Shown here: piece after piece, positions 9,583 to 18,692 of the stretch
How the letters are laid out: each line of letters starts with the position of its first letter
Numbering within the stretch: position 1 is the first letter of the stretch
Assembly (NCBI GenBank): GCA_016839585.1
Contig: JAEOTZ010000004.1
Location: 1-64,000 of the forward strand
Direction: 5' to 3'
Origin: Promethearchaeota archaeon
GTDB lineage: Archaea > Asgardarchaeota > Lokiarchaeia > Sigyniarchaeales > SOKP01
Length of the DNA: 64,000 nucleotides
The notes under the pieces: model-generated
What the model was told of the DNA's origin: nothing
The model's input: only the letters and a program-made list of their open reading frames with translations
The model's database searches: none
Translations under genes and position numbers: made by a program

Positions 9583-10142
9583 ACTTTAGCGAAAATGAAC
9601 TTTTTGGGGTAGCATTAATTGGATTTGATATGATTGATGGACCGTTCCTCAAATGGAAAAAAGAATATAATAGTCAAAATAACCTTGTAAAATTAGACGA
9701 TTTTGCAATGAATTTTTATTTAGCATTTCGAGGTGGAAATCGAGGTAAGGATAAAAAAACTCCAAGGGCAATATTATATGACAATTTCTATATAGTTGCC
9801 TTCCCTAAAGATTTAGAACTATGCTGCCTATTCATGAAACCCAAAGGAATTGATAATAATATAAAGGAGTTAAATAAGATTGCAGTTAGGATTATCACTG
9901 AAATGGAATTAGATGAAGAAGAAGATTCTCAACCTGAACTTTCAGATGAAAATACCGTTGAAGAAATTAAAAGATTAATTCCAAATTTACTAAATGGAAC
10001 AGAAATGTCAACTCCAGAATTGAGAAGATATTTCAAGCTAAGTAATTCTCAGATTTGGAAAGTAATGTCGGATTTAGAGAACTCTAAAAAAATCAAGCGA
10101 ACACGAAAAAAAGGAAGAACCATCTTATGGACTGCTATTTAG
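9579..10142 (+). CDS. longin-like domain plus winged-helix protein, partner of the upstream GTPase
   Basis: Residues 5-113 have the strand/helix pattern of a longin-like (profilin-type) fold. They begin LFGVALIGFDMIDGPFLKW, which recalls the first hairpin of longin domains in DENN/Nprl-type proteins ('h-h-x-x-D-x-x-x-GP'). An acidic linker (DEEEDSQPELSDEN, about 111-124) leads to a winged helix at about 129-187 (MSTPELRRYFKLSNSQIWKV, a basic KRTRKKGRT wing). The start overlaps the GTPase stop by four bases. The layout of longin, wHTH and adjacent GTPase resembles eukaryotic Nprl2-like GTPase regulators. That link is structural inference; a transcription-factor role is the alternative. Confidence 0.6.
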   Translation: MNFSENELFGVALIGFDMIDGPFLKWKKEYNSQNNLVKLDDFAMNFYLAFRGGNRGKDKKTPRAILYDNFYIVAFPKDLELCCLFMKPKGIDNNIKELNKIAVRIITEMELDEEEDSQPELSDENTVEEIKRLIPNLLNGTEMSTPELRRYFKLSNSQIWKVMSDLENSKKIKRTRKKGRTILWTAI

Positions 10143-10172
10143 TATTCCCTTTTTTTTGCTTTTTTATTTATA

Positions 10173-10985
10173 TTATCTTGTCCTGTGTTGCCAATTTTTT
10201 AATTTGGTATAGTGTCTAGAGAACATTATGTAGCAGATATCGGGTAAATCTTTATCTAGGTTATTAACAGTTATGTATCTAAGGATATGATTAATAGCGA
10301 AAATCCCTAAAAATTCAATATGATAACTATTGATTTTCTCTAAATTATCACCTGAATAAGAGATATCCAATCCTTTTTGATCAATATACTTAATTTCAGT
10401 TAAAATTTTTGGAAACATTTCTCTTTTAATTCTCCAACCTTCAGAAGTTTTCCAGACTTTTGCACCTAGAAAAGATTCCAGTTTGTTTTTATCTTTTTCC
10501 TTCAATAATTTGAAAGGTTCGCTTCTTTGAATCAGGACTTTTTCCATCATTTCAGTTTTTTTACTATATGTTTTTTCAAAAGGCATTTTACCCTTAATTT
10601 GTCTTTCTATAAAATCCATGACAATGTCAATAAAAGTAGCACTATCTTCCCCTGGAACCCAAGTAGCATGTTCCCCTGAAAAATAAAACTTAAATTCTGC
10701 TTCAATCTCATCACCAAATTCATCACCAAAATAGGAGTAAGCCATATGTATATTCACTTCAGGAAACATTTCAATTGTTATGGCCCAATCTTCACTCAAA
10801 CCGATATTTTCAATTTGCCCTCCCAAATCTTCATAGATAATTCTTTCTAATTTATCTTTATCTATTCCTACAAATAAATGATGTTTTGCTTTACTAACAT
10901 CTGCCAATTCTTTTTCATGTGGTCCTCTTACACCTGTAGCATCAATTTGGCCTACTGTCCAAAATTTTCTTTTATCTGCCGCCAT
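10173..10985 (-). CDS. conserved-looking hypothetical protein (270 aa)
   Basis: No family could be named with confidence. The protein is soluble, with two apparently similar halves. Residues 50-130 (EDWAITIEMFPEVNIHMAYS, FKFYFSGEHATWVPGEDSA) read as a beta-rich domain followed by a helix (FIDIVMDFIERQIKG). Residues 165-250 (SEGWRIKREMFPKILTEIKY, DISYSGDNLEKIN, FLGIFAINHILRYITV) repeat the same order. The shared 'W-x-I-x-x-E-M-F-P' stretch supports an internal duplication. It lies 5 bases after the RsmB/NOP-type methyltransferase gene on the same strand, so it is probably co-transcribed with it. Confidence 0.65.
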   Translation of the reverse strand: MAADKRKFWTVGQIDATGVRGPHEKELADVSKAKHHLFVGIDKDKLERIIYEDLGGQIENIGLSEDWAITIEMFPEVNIHMAYSYFGDEFGDEIEAEFKFYFSGEHATWVPGEDSATFIDIVMDFIERQIKGKMPFEKTYSKKTEMMEKVLIQRSEPFKLLKEKDKNKLESFLGAKVWKTSEGWRIKREMFPKILTEIKYIDQKGLDISYSGDNLEKINSYHIEFLGIFAINHILRYITVNNLDKDLPDICYIMFSRHYTKLKNWQHRTR

Positions 10986-10990
10986 GTTAA

Positions 10991-12319
10991 TTACCCTTTT
11001 AATTGATTATATATTTCTTTTTTTTTGAATTTTCCTATGAAAAATCCTTGAGTATGGTGAACTGCTGGAAATAATCTACCAGTTCCCGCTATTTCAGAAC
11101 CATCGATTTTATAACTAGGTGAGAACCATTTTGGCAACTCTAAAGGTTCTAAATATTTTAAGAATTTTAATATCTGTAATTCTCCTTCTTCTGGATAAAG
11201 ACTACAAGTGGAGTAAACAAGAGTACCTTGGGGTTTTAATAAATTTAATGCATTTTTGAGGAGTTTTTCTTGAATAACAACATTTTGATGTAAGAAGTTT
11301 TCATTCTGACGCCATTTAAGTTCTGGGTTTGATAGAAATGTCCCACTACCAGTACAAGGAGCATCTAATAGAACTTTGTCAAAATAATTTTCAAATCTAA
11401 TAGGAAATTGAATACTGTCAGTATTCAGGAGGAATGTTCCCTTGACCCCTAATTTATATAATATTTTTTTCATTTCATTTATTCGGCTAAGTAAAAAATC
11501 ACTAGCAAAAATTTTTGCTTCATTTCTTGTATATTGGGCAATAAGACTAGTTTTCATTCCTGGTGCAGCACACATATCACAAATAAGTTCATTAGGATGT
11601 GGAGATAAAACATTAACAACCGCCACAGAACCTTTATGTTGAATAATTAAATTTCCTTTTCTGATAGATTTGGATATAATCTCTCTCTTATCAATAGGAA
11701 TGTGTATAATTTCAGGGATTTCTTGATCAATATGAAAATTAACATTATCTCTTTTTAAGCTTTTTTGAATTTCTTCAATTGTGCTATTTAAAGTGTTAAT
11801 TCTGACAGAGAATTCTGTGTAATTTTTTATATTATTCATATATTCTATGTTTTTTCCTATATCTTTAAAAGACATTACTGATCCTAGATGGTTAATAAAG
11901 AATGTGGGTATTGCTTCGTTTAAGCTTAAATTTTCGATTTTAGATTTTCCTTTAATCGCCTGTTCCCATTTAAAGGTACGGAGCTTCTTTAGAAATTGGT
12001 AAATATTTAGGTCTTCTTTTGAAACATTAAGTTCATTATATAATGAATTATTAGAAGCATTTTCCCAGAGAATGCGATATGTCATATAAAGATATAGAGC
12101 TTTACTTAATTGATCATATTCACTTTGTATATTTATCGATCTAAGAGTTTTCTTAATGATGAAATTTAATTTACTCCAGTATCTTACAATCTCATTATAA
12201 TAATGAAGAATTTTAGGATATCTATGGTGTTTTTCAGAAATAATCCCCGTTTCTCTAGAGATAAATTTATCTAAAAGACTTAAAATGATATCTAAATGAC
12301 CTTCTTTGATTTTATACAT
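10991..12319 (-). CDS. RsmB/NOP-family RNA (cytosine-5) methyltransferase
   Basis: The SAM-binding motif I is CDMCAAPGMKT (247-257). The two catalytic cysteines are C322 in DAPCTGSG (motif IV) and C372 in STCSLYPEEGE (motif VI); both are hallmarks of NOL1/NOP2/Sun m5C methyltransferases. Residues 1-160 resemble the helical NusB-like or RsmB N-terminal region, and 165-235 a PUA/RRM-like substrate domain. The substrate, rRNA or tRNA, cannot be decided. ATG start, with GAGG directly adjacent. It is the third gene of a probable operon after the two metallolyase paralogues. Confidence 0.9.
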   Translation of the reverse strand: MYKIKEGHLDIILSLLDKFISRETGIISEKHHRYPKILHYYNEIVRYWSKLNFIIKKTLRSINIQSEYDQLSKALYLYMTYRILWENASNNSLYNELNVSKEDLNIYQFLKKLRTFKWEQAIKGKSKIENLSLNEAIPTFFINHLGSVMSFKDIGKNIEYMNNIKNYTEFSVRINTLNSTIEEIQKSLKRDNVNFHIDQEIPEIIHIPIDKREIISKSIRKGNLIIQHKGSVAVVNVLSPHPNELICDMCAAPGMKTSLIAQYTRNEAKIFASDFLLSRINEMKKILYKLGVKGTFLLNTDSIQFPIRFENYFDKVLLDAPCTGSGTFLSNPELKWRQNENFLHQNVVIQEKLLKNALNLLKPQGTLVYSTCSLYPEEGELQILKFLKYLEPLELPKWFSPSYKIDGSEIAGTGRLFPAVHHTQGFFIGKFKKKEIYNQLKG

Positions 12320-12356
12320 CCTCTTCTTATTTATGCTTAAATTTAATTAAAATTAG

Positions 12357-13595
12357 CTACTCTGCAAATTGTTTAATAACAAGTTCTAATTCCTTTTCCT
12401 TAATAAATTTCTTTTTAGTGATGGTAGAATGGACCTCTTTCATAATTTGAGGTAGAAACTTCTCGCAATTTTTAATTCCCATCTGTCGGCATTTCATTTT
12501 AACAGCATCTCCATGTAGGGTTGTTGGACCAAAAATGATATTCTCTTCTTGACCAACGATTTCTGGCCTATAAGGTGTAAAACACATCCAATACTTATCT
12601 TTCTCTAAAGCACTCATTACATGTAATTCACTTTCATGTAAGAAAGTATTTCTCCCTACTATTGGCTTATTATATGGCAATGGTACACCTGATACCTTTT
12701 CTATAAACTTACAGAAATCATAAAGCTTAGATAGTTCTATTCCCGTATCAACTCCATAGAGCATTTCTAAAGCTACAATAACTTCTTCAAAAGAAGTATT
12801 TCCTGCACGATCTCCAAGTTTATTTGCTATTAAATCTATATAAATTGCTCCTTGCTCTACTGCTGCAATTGTGGAAGCCGTACCTAACCCAAAATCATCA
12901 TGGACATGTATTCCGATAGGGATATCTTTTACTAAAGGCTTAATTTCCTTAATCAAATAAGAAATAGCTGGAATATTACAAGCACCAACTGTATCATACA
13001 ACATTACCATATTTGCACCAAACTTTACACCTTTTTCGATTGCTTTCTTTAAAATATTAATATCTGAACGTGTAGCATCCACACAATCTAATATTGCCTT
13101 ACCTCCTAATCGCTTTATTCTCTTTAAAACAGATGGAATTAGACTAACCATAACATCGGGAGAGATATTTTCATCACCTGTAAACAATTGAAGTTGCCAC
13201 TTAGTTAAAACAATTCCAAATCCAATATAATCTAATTTGGCTTCTAATGATTTCTTAATTTCATCAGTCCAACGCGAGGGGTTTGAGCTTAAATGAGAAT
13301 ATGTTTTTAATTTTAACCCTAATTCTTTAATATGATTGGCAAGATCCCATTGATCCTGAACTTGACCAATATAGCCACAATCAATATGCTCTACACCTAG
13401 TTCTTCTAATTGTTCCACAATTTTAATTTTCTGATCTAATGTATAATATACACCTGGTGTTTCCTCTCCTTCTCTAATAATAGAATCTCTTACATAAACC
13501 CTTTTTGGGAGATTGAAAGAATCTCTTAAATCATCAGAGTAATTCAATGGTGAGACCCACCATTTATTATTAAACCATTTTGTTTTTTCTTCCAT
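12357..13595 (-). CDS. HMGL-like DRE-TIM metallolyase (isopropylmalate/homocitrate synthase-like), paralogue 1
   Basis: The DRE signature is D37-x3-R41-E42 in RDSIIREGEETPG, the metal ligands lie in GIHVHDDFGLGTA, and NKLGDRAGNTSFEE is the conserved loop of this family. The last part (IVGRNTFLHESELHV) matches the C-terminal side of the TIM barrel in homocitrate or HMG-CoA lyase-type enzymes. There is no LeuA regulatory dimer domain (412 aa). The reaction is probably a Claisen condensation or lyase on an acyl-CoA and a 2-oxoacid, but substrate residues are not decisive. It lies 50 bases after its paralogue on the same strand; the two may form a heteromer. Confidence 0.8.
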   Translation of the reverse strand: MEEKTKWFNNKWWVSPLNYSDDLRDSFNLPKRVYVRDSIIREGEETPGVYYTLDQKIKIVEQLEELGVEHIDCGYIGQVQDQWDLANHIKELGLKLKTYSHLSSNPSRWTDEIKKSLEAKLDYIGFGIVLTKWQLQLFTGDENISPDVMVSLIPSVLKRIKRLGGKAILDCVDATRSDINILKKAIEKGVKFGANMVMLYDTVGACNIPAISYLIKEIKPLVKDIPIGIHVHDDFGLGTASTIAAVEQGAIYIDLIANKLGDRAGNTSFEEVIVALEMLYGVDTGIELSKLYDFCKFIEKVSGVPLPYNKPIVGRNTFLHESELHVMSALEKDKYWMCFTPYRPEIVGQEENIIFGPTTLHGDAVKMKCRQMGIKNCEKFLPQIMKEVHSTITKKKFIKEKELELVIKQFAE

Positions 13596-13645
13596 AATTT
13601 TCCCATCTATTAAAATTATTTTTTTCTTATTTTATAGAATTTTAT

Positions 13646-14857
13646 CTACCTTACAATCTTTTTAGCTAAATCTTCAAGTTCTTTTTCAGAAATGAAATTC
13701 TTAGTTTGAAGTCTTTCCTTAATTTTATCACGAATGATATTTAAATGACTATTAGTAGGATTTAGGTTCATTTTTTTCAATTTTGCTTTTATTGCCCTAT
13801 CTTGAAGGGTAGTTGCTCCAAATATCAGCTTTCGTGTCTGACCAACCACATAAGGTTGAAATAATTCCCAAGTAACCCAATTACCGAGTAAAATCTGCTC
13901 AACGTGTAAATCAGATTCATGTATAAAACAATTTTTTCCTACAATAGCTTTATGAGATTGCAAAGGGGTTTTGCTATACTTTTCGATAAGTTGAGAAACC
14001 TCCATAATTTTTCCTAATTTTAAATTTAGATTAAACCCATACAAAATCTCAAGAGCCATTATAACTTCTTCAGTTGCCGCATTTCCTGCTCTATCTCCTA
14101 AACCATTAAATACCACATCAACAACTTCAGCTCCTCCTTCTACTCCTGCAAGGGTAGTTGCCACGGCTAATCCAAGATCATTATGCGTATGGACTTCTAT
14201 AGGTATATCTTTAACTATATTTTTAGTAAAAACGACTGTTTCTTTAAATGCTAATGGCAACGCACATCCGTTTCCATCATAAACCACCACCCGATCTACT
14301 CCAGCATCTACAGCAAGTTGCAAAAATTTTTGCCAAAATCGTGGAATAACACGACCAGAACCAAAAGCTACATATGCTCCCTGAGATTTTGCATATTCTA
14401 TACCTTCGGCTATTCTATCAAACACTTCTTTCTTAGTTTTTAAAGTGGGGCTGGGGACGAGTAAGAAATTAATATAATCTGCTTCTGAAGCTAAGATATC
14501 ATCAACTTCTTTTTTTACATCTTCCACATACATTCTCGCGTGTGATGATAATTTCATTTTTATGCCTTCTTTTTTAAGAGCTTTAAAAGTGTCACTATGT
14601 TCTTTAATTCCTGCAGCATATCCTACTTCAATTTCTTTTATTCCCATTTCTTCCAATAATTTAGCAATTTCAACCTTTTGGTCAATAGTAAAATAGGTTC
14701 CTGGTGTCTCTTCACCCTCTCTTAATGTGTCATCTTTAACAATTATTTTCTCTGGCAATTTCATTTGATTTCTTACTGATTCTGCAAAATTCCATTCATA
14801 ACTCCACCAACGTTGTTCTTTATCCATTCGCATCGAAGCCCACGCATTTAACCACAA
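13646..14857 (-). CDS. HMGL-like DRE-TIM metallolyase, paralogue 2
   Basis: The DRE motif is D42-x3-R46-E47 in KDDTLREGEETPG, the metal ligands lie in EVHTHNDLGLAVA, and the family loop is NGLGDRAGNAATEE. It aligns along its length with the next gene. The listed start is TTG at 14857, preceded by AAGGTGA at 14870-14864 with good spacing; in-frame ATGs at 14833 and 14827 would give an N-terminus closer to the paralogue's. The start is therefore open. It is probably the first gene of a four-gene operon. It could be an isopropylmalate, citramalate or homocitrate synthase; no leucine operon genes are adjacent to help. Confidence 0.8.
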   Translation of the reverse strand: MWLNAWASMRMDKEQRWWSYEWNFAESVRNQMKLPEKIIVKDDTLREGEETPGTYFTIDQKVEIAKLLEEMGIKEIEVGYAAGIKEHSDTFKALKKEGIKMKLSSHARMYVEDVKKEVDDILASEADYINFLLVPSPTLKTKKEVFDRIAEGIEYAKSQGAYVAFGSGRVIPRFWQKFLQLAVDAGVDRVVVYDGNGCALPLAFKETVVFTKNIVKDIPIEVHTHNDLGLAVATTLAGVEGGAEVVDVVFNGLGDRAGNAATEEVIMALEILYGFNLNLKLGKIMEVSQLIEKYSKTPLQSHKAIVGKNCFIHESDLHVEQILLGNWVTWELFQPYVVGQTRKLIFGATTLQDRAIKAKLKKMNLNPTNSHLNIIRDKIKERLQTKNFISEKELEDLAKKIVR

Positions 14858-15010
14858 AAATTTTCACCTTAAAGATTTTATTATCGTATACTTTTGATTA
14901 ATATATTAGAAATTATTCAATAAACTAATATTTAAGAAATAAATTTTATGCTTTTTTAATATTCAACAAATCATACTGATCATTATAAAATTCAAAGATT
15001 TGGAATTAAA

Positions 15011-15742
15011 ATGTGGCTTATATTAATAATATGGATTGTTGTTATTTTCATTGCTACGATATTCATTAGTCAATATATTAAAATGCAAAAACGAGAGGAT
15101 GTTGCAATTGCATTTTTTATCCTATTTATTACAATGTCCCAGATTCTAGCAGCAAAAATTGGAGATTTTAGCATTGGTGATTTTGAAATAACAGCTCCAG
15201 TTGCAGTACTTATATTTCCTTTTACATTTCAAATAACTGATATGGTAAATGAGAATTTTGGGCAAAGAAAAACCCATAGAATGATTTTTATCGCTTTTAC
15301 TACACAAATTCTTATGACTAGTTTTATTTGGTTCAGTATTGAAATCCCTGGTGGACCTTATTGGAGTAGTGAAGCTCAAGGATATTGGTTAGAATTTTTA
15401 GGCTCTACGGTGAGAATAATCGTGGCTTCATGGATTGCTTTCCTTATAACCGAGAATCTTGATGCTGTTTTATTTGCGAAACTTAAGAAATTTACTAAAA
15501 ATAAAAATTTATGGATAAGAAATGTATTTAGTGATGTACCTACACTTGCTTTAGATAGTTTGATTTTCGTTACTATAGCATTTATTGGTGAATTTCCAAT
15601 ATGGCCTGTTATTTGGGGGCAAATTTTAACGAAATGGTTCTTTGGAGTTCTTGATACACCATTTATGTATTTATCTCGAGGAATTATAAACGAAAAAATT
15701 AATCTTCTAGGAGGATTATTTACAAGAAAGGAAGATCAATAA
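15011..15742 (+). CDS. queuosine/archaeosine precursor transporter (YhhQ/VUT family)
   Basis: About six to seven membrane helices occur in 243 aa, with the family pattern ANxxA...K replaced by ILAAKIGDFS, then VLIFPFTFQITDMVNENFG and an internal SDVPTLALDSLIFVTIAF. This matches COG1738 (YhhQ/QPTR), carriers of deazapurine precursors such as preQ0 in bacteria. In archaea it should salvage preQ0 or a related base for archaeosine in tRNA. That fits the queC and queD homologues 30 kb further on. The gene stands alone between a metallolyase operon on the other strand and a surface-protein gene. Confidence 0.85.
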   Translation: MWLILIIWIVVIFIATIFISQYIKMQKREDVAIAFFILFITMSQILAAKIGDFSIGDFEITAPVAVLIFPFTFQITDMVNENFGQRKTHRMIFIAFTTQILMTSFIWFSIEIPGGPYWSSEAQGYWLEFLGSTVRIIVASWIAFLITENLDAVLFAKLKKFTKNKNLWIRNVFSDVPTLALDSLIFVTIAFIGEFPIWPVIWGQILTKWFFGVLDTPFMYLSRGIINEKINLLGGLFTRKEDQ

Positions 15743-15801
15743 AATACAAATTATTATTGAAATAAAAAAAAATTAGGATTTAAAATTTTTAATTTAATTT
15801 T

Positions 15802-16668
15802 CTATTTTTTCTTCATTATAACGTAAATAACACAAAGTATTGTGCCGATTGAAGTGCCTGTTAAAACCAGAAGTTCGAATCCCGGGATTTCTTCGGCTGA
15901 AGGAGTAACTAATACCGTCTCATAAGCTGTAGTTCCATTATTATGTACTAATTTATATCCTAAAAATGTCCCATATGATTTGGAATACCTCCAAGTTTCA
16001 GTACAATTTACAAAATAGTTACCAAACCAACCAAAATAAATTGGTTTTGCAATAGTAATAGTAATAGTATGAGTGACTGTTGTACCGTCAATTAGATAAT
16101 CATTATCCCAAAGAAGATCAGCTAAATAGTCCTCTGCTGGAACAAGAAGTCCATTTAAGTAGCCTAATGCGTTTCTCTGAGAAACATTTCCTGCAAAAAG
16201 AGATATAAAAACGCCTAACAATTGACAATATGTGGTAAGATTTTCTGGATGCGAAAAAATTACTGTAGGAACATTAGAAGCATCAGGACTACTTTCATTA
16301 AAAGGGTCTGTTGTCCAATACCATACATCTGAAAGGATTAAACATGCATCAACAGGAGCCATCGGGATAAAAGGATAGACAGTTGAAGTGTCATGTATAT
16401 AGCTAGTATTTACATATGTTATTTTTGATTTCATTTTTGCTCCAGCAACACTCGAACCTGGTAAAAATGACATTTCAATGGTGGTTTGCCAAGTAGGACC
16501 AAAAATAGCCTCCAATGTACCATTATTAACAGTTTTAACTTTCCAAGTAGCTTCTGCGCCAACAACTCCCGTACAATTATATGGAGTGCCTTGAACTGAT
16601 ACAATTGGACTACCCAACATTATGAAAATTAAAAGAAATCCAATTAGGGCATAAGATGTCTTTTTCAT
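15802..16668 (-). CDS. secreted surface protein with C-terminal sorting-like anchor
   Basis: An N-terminal signal peptide (residues 1-27, TSYALIGFLLIFIMLGSPIV then a VQG-type cleavage site) leads to a beta-rich ectodomain with several N-x-S/T sites. The protein ends IPGFELLVLTG, a hydrophobic helix and MKKK. The 'IPG-F/Y' plus helix plus basic tail resembles archaeal PGF-CTERM-like sorting tails; the protein at 40.4 kb ends the same way. It is probably anchored outside the membrane. The ectodomain family is not recognised. The gene is convergent with the transporter at 15.0 kb. Confidence 0.65.
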   Translation of the reverse strand: MKKTSYALIGFLLIFIMLGSPIVSVQGTPYNCTGVVGAEATWKVKTVNNGTLEAIFGPTWQTTIEMSFLPGSSVAGAKMKSKITYVNTSYIHDTSTVYPFIPMAPVDACLILSDVWYWTTDPFNESSPDASNVPTVIFSHPENLTTYCQLLGVFISLFAGNVSQRNALGYLNGLLVPAEDYLADLLWDNDYLIDGTTVTHTITITIAKPIYFGWFGNYFVNCTETWRYSKSYGTFLGYKLVHNNGTTAYETVLVTPSAEEIPGFELLVLTGTSIGTILCVIYVIMKKK

Positions 16669-16852
16669 TTTAAATCACATTTCTCGTTTTAAAATTTTTA
16701 ATTTAAAATTGCTATTGTTATAATTATTTACTATTTTGGTATATAAACATTTCTTACTAATAACTGATTTTTTAAATTCTGGTAAATTTAAAAGACTAGT
16801 TGGGATTATAGATTATATTGAAAAAATTAAATTATTAATAGGTGATTAAATT

Positions 16853-17629
16853 ATAGAATATTTTTCACCTGAAAAGGGATTTGAGATTGCTTATGAAATT
16901 ACTGGTGTAAGTAATGGGCCAAAAATGGTTTTGATTCATGCCTTATTTTTAAATAGTGATTGTTGGAGAGAACAATTGCTAGTATTTGAATCTAAATTTA
17001 ATATATTAAGATATGATTTACGAGGACATGGAAGGACAACCAAACCTAGAAAACGCTTCACAATTAGAAATTATGTAGACGATCTTTATGCTTTACTTAC
17101 TCATCTTAATTGGACTCAAGATCTTTATTTAGTAGGACACTCTTTAGGAGGTATAATTGCTTTAGCATATGGAGTATTATATCCAGCTCCTATTAAAAAA
17201 ATGGTGGTAGCAGATAGTTTTTGTTTTATAAGCCAAGAAGCAATAACAGATGTTTTAGGTCGTATTAATAGTAACAAGCTTGAGAATTTTGCAAAGGGTA
17301 TCAGTATAAGAGGATTAAGTCCATTTAATGAAGAAACTGCTAAATTTGTAGCGAATTTAGTAACAAACCATATGACAAAGAAAGATTTACTTCGAGCAAC
17401 AGCAGCTTCAGCTGGATTTAATATATGTGAAAATCTTAAATCATTAAAAATCCCCGTTTTAGTCCTAGTAGGCAAAAAAGACATAACTACTCCTGTGTGG
17501 GCTAGCGAAATGATACATGAATGGTTACCTCAATCAGAGCTAGTTATAATGCCTGATTCTGGGCATCTGACAATTTTTGATCATCCAAAAGAATTTAATG
17601 ATCTTGTTTTATCATTTTGGGAAAAATAA
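16853..17629 (+). CDS. alpha/beta hydrolase, probable non-ATG start
   Basis: The nucleophile elbow GHSLGG, the acid in VGKKDITTP and the His in PDSGHLTIFDHP form a complete catalytic triad; GPKMVLIHALFLNSDCW is the oxyanion-hole strand. The first ATG (16925) cuts into this fold. Reading upstream in frame adds EYFSPEKGFEIAYEITGVSN, the first two strands expected in the family, up to a stop at 16847. AGGTGA at 16840-16845 is followed after seven bases by ATA (16853), or after four by ATT (16850). I place the start at ATA 16853, giving 258 aa, normal for the family. The substrate is unknown. Confidence 0.75.
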   Translation: MEYFSPEKGFEIAYEITGVSNGPKMVLIHALFLNSDCWREQLLVFESKFNILRYDLRGHGRTTKPRKRFTIRNYVDDLYALLTHLNWTQDLYLVGHSLGGIIALAYGVLYPAPIKKMVVADSFCFISQEAITDVLGRINSNKLENFAKGISIRGLSPFNEETAKFVANLVTNHMTKKDLLRATAASAGFNICENLKSLKIPVLVLVGKKDITTPVWASEMIHEWLPQSELVIMPDSGHLTIFDHPKEFNDLVLSFWEK

Positions 17630-17661
17630 AAAAAACACATTTAAAATTAAATTTAGATCTT

Positions 17662-18681
17662 TTAACCCCATTTAATTACTCCAGCATTCCATGCCCAGCC
17701 AATTCCTGCGGCAGTAAGTACTACAATATCTCCATCCTTAATTTTGCCATTTTTAATACCATATTCTAAAGAAATTATCCCATCATTCTGTCCATTATGA
17801 CCGATATTTTCTAGATATGTTGCCTGTTTATAAGGATCTACACCAACAGCTTTTGCAACATACTCAAATGCACTTCTTTTCATATGTAATAATGCTAAGT
17901 AATCAATATCTTCTTGCCTATACCCTGATTGCTCCAAAGCATCATCGATAACTTTAACAAAAGAATCCATTGAATATTTATCCAATCTTTCCTTTAAACC
18001 TTCAGGATCTGGAACATCCAAATAGGTTAAATCTTGTTCGATAGCTTCAGCTGATATAGGTTCAATTGTCCCTCCAGCGGGAACATATACATCATCAGCA
18101 AATCTTCCATCTGATATTGCAGAAATTCCTAAAATTTCATTAGTTTTATAATCAGCTCTAATAATAGCAGCTACCCCACTTGCAGCAAGACTAATCATAA
18201 ATCGAGATCTTTGATTCTTATAATTAATTAAATCAGAATTTCTATAACCACTTGCTACTAATACTCTTTTGATATTTGGGTTAGTTTGTATTAGACTTTT
18301 TGCCAATAACATGCCAACTAAAAATGTACCACATCTTTGATTTATATCGAAAGCCCATGATCGCCTAGGATTCCCTAAAAGTTGCTGCAATTTTATTCCG
18401 TATGTCATCATTGGTCGTTCAGCATAAACCTCACCTGCCCATATAATTAAATCAAGATCATTTGCTGTTATATTAGCTCTCTCAAGTGCCTGAAAACTTG
18501 CCTTTGCTCCCATAGCAACGGTATGATCTTCAACTCCGGGGATCGTTTTGCTTTTTAAGCCAAATTTTTTCTCAATTATATCTTTAGGAATTCCAGTTTG
18601 TATAGAAATATATTCACTAGTATGACGTTCTTTAGGGAGATAAATCCCCCAAGATTCTAATCCAACAGGACGAAAAACCAT
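17662..18681 (-). CDS. thiolase-fold 3-oxoacyl-ACP synthase III / HMG-CoA synthase-like enzyme
   Basis: KAS III-like fold: Cys117 in INQRCGTFL is the likely acyl-binding nucleophile, His266 in LLHMKRS the base, and an Asn/His near NIGHNGQND (292-299) the third residue. The 'RCG' context differs from the usual AC(A/S)G of bacterial FabH. GTG-rich strands such as VLVASGYRNSDLI and VVLTAAGIGWAW are typical thiolase-superfamily elements. It follows the acyl-CoA ligase by 11 bases, with a GGTGGAG ribosome site, so the two are one operon. A role in acyl chain condensation of ligase-activated substrates is inferred. Confidence 0.8.
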   Translation of the reverse strand: MVFRPVGLESWGIYLPKERHTSEYISIQTGIPKDIIEKKFGLKSKTIPGVEDHTVAMGAKASFQALERANITANDLDLIIWAGEVYAERPMMTYGIKLQQLLGNPRRSWAFDINQRCGTFLVGMLLAKSLIQTNPNIKRVLVASGYRNSDLINYKNQRSRFMISLAASGVAAIIRADYKTNEILGISAISDGRFADDVYVPAGGTIEPISAEAIEQDLTYLDVPDPEGLKERLDKYSMDSFVKVIDDALEQSGYRQEDIDYLALLHMKRSAFEYVAKAVGVDPYKQATYLENIGHNGQNDGIISLEYGIKNGKIKDGDIVVLTAAGIGWAWNAGVIKWG

Positions 18682-18692
18682 ATAATCTCCAC

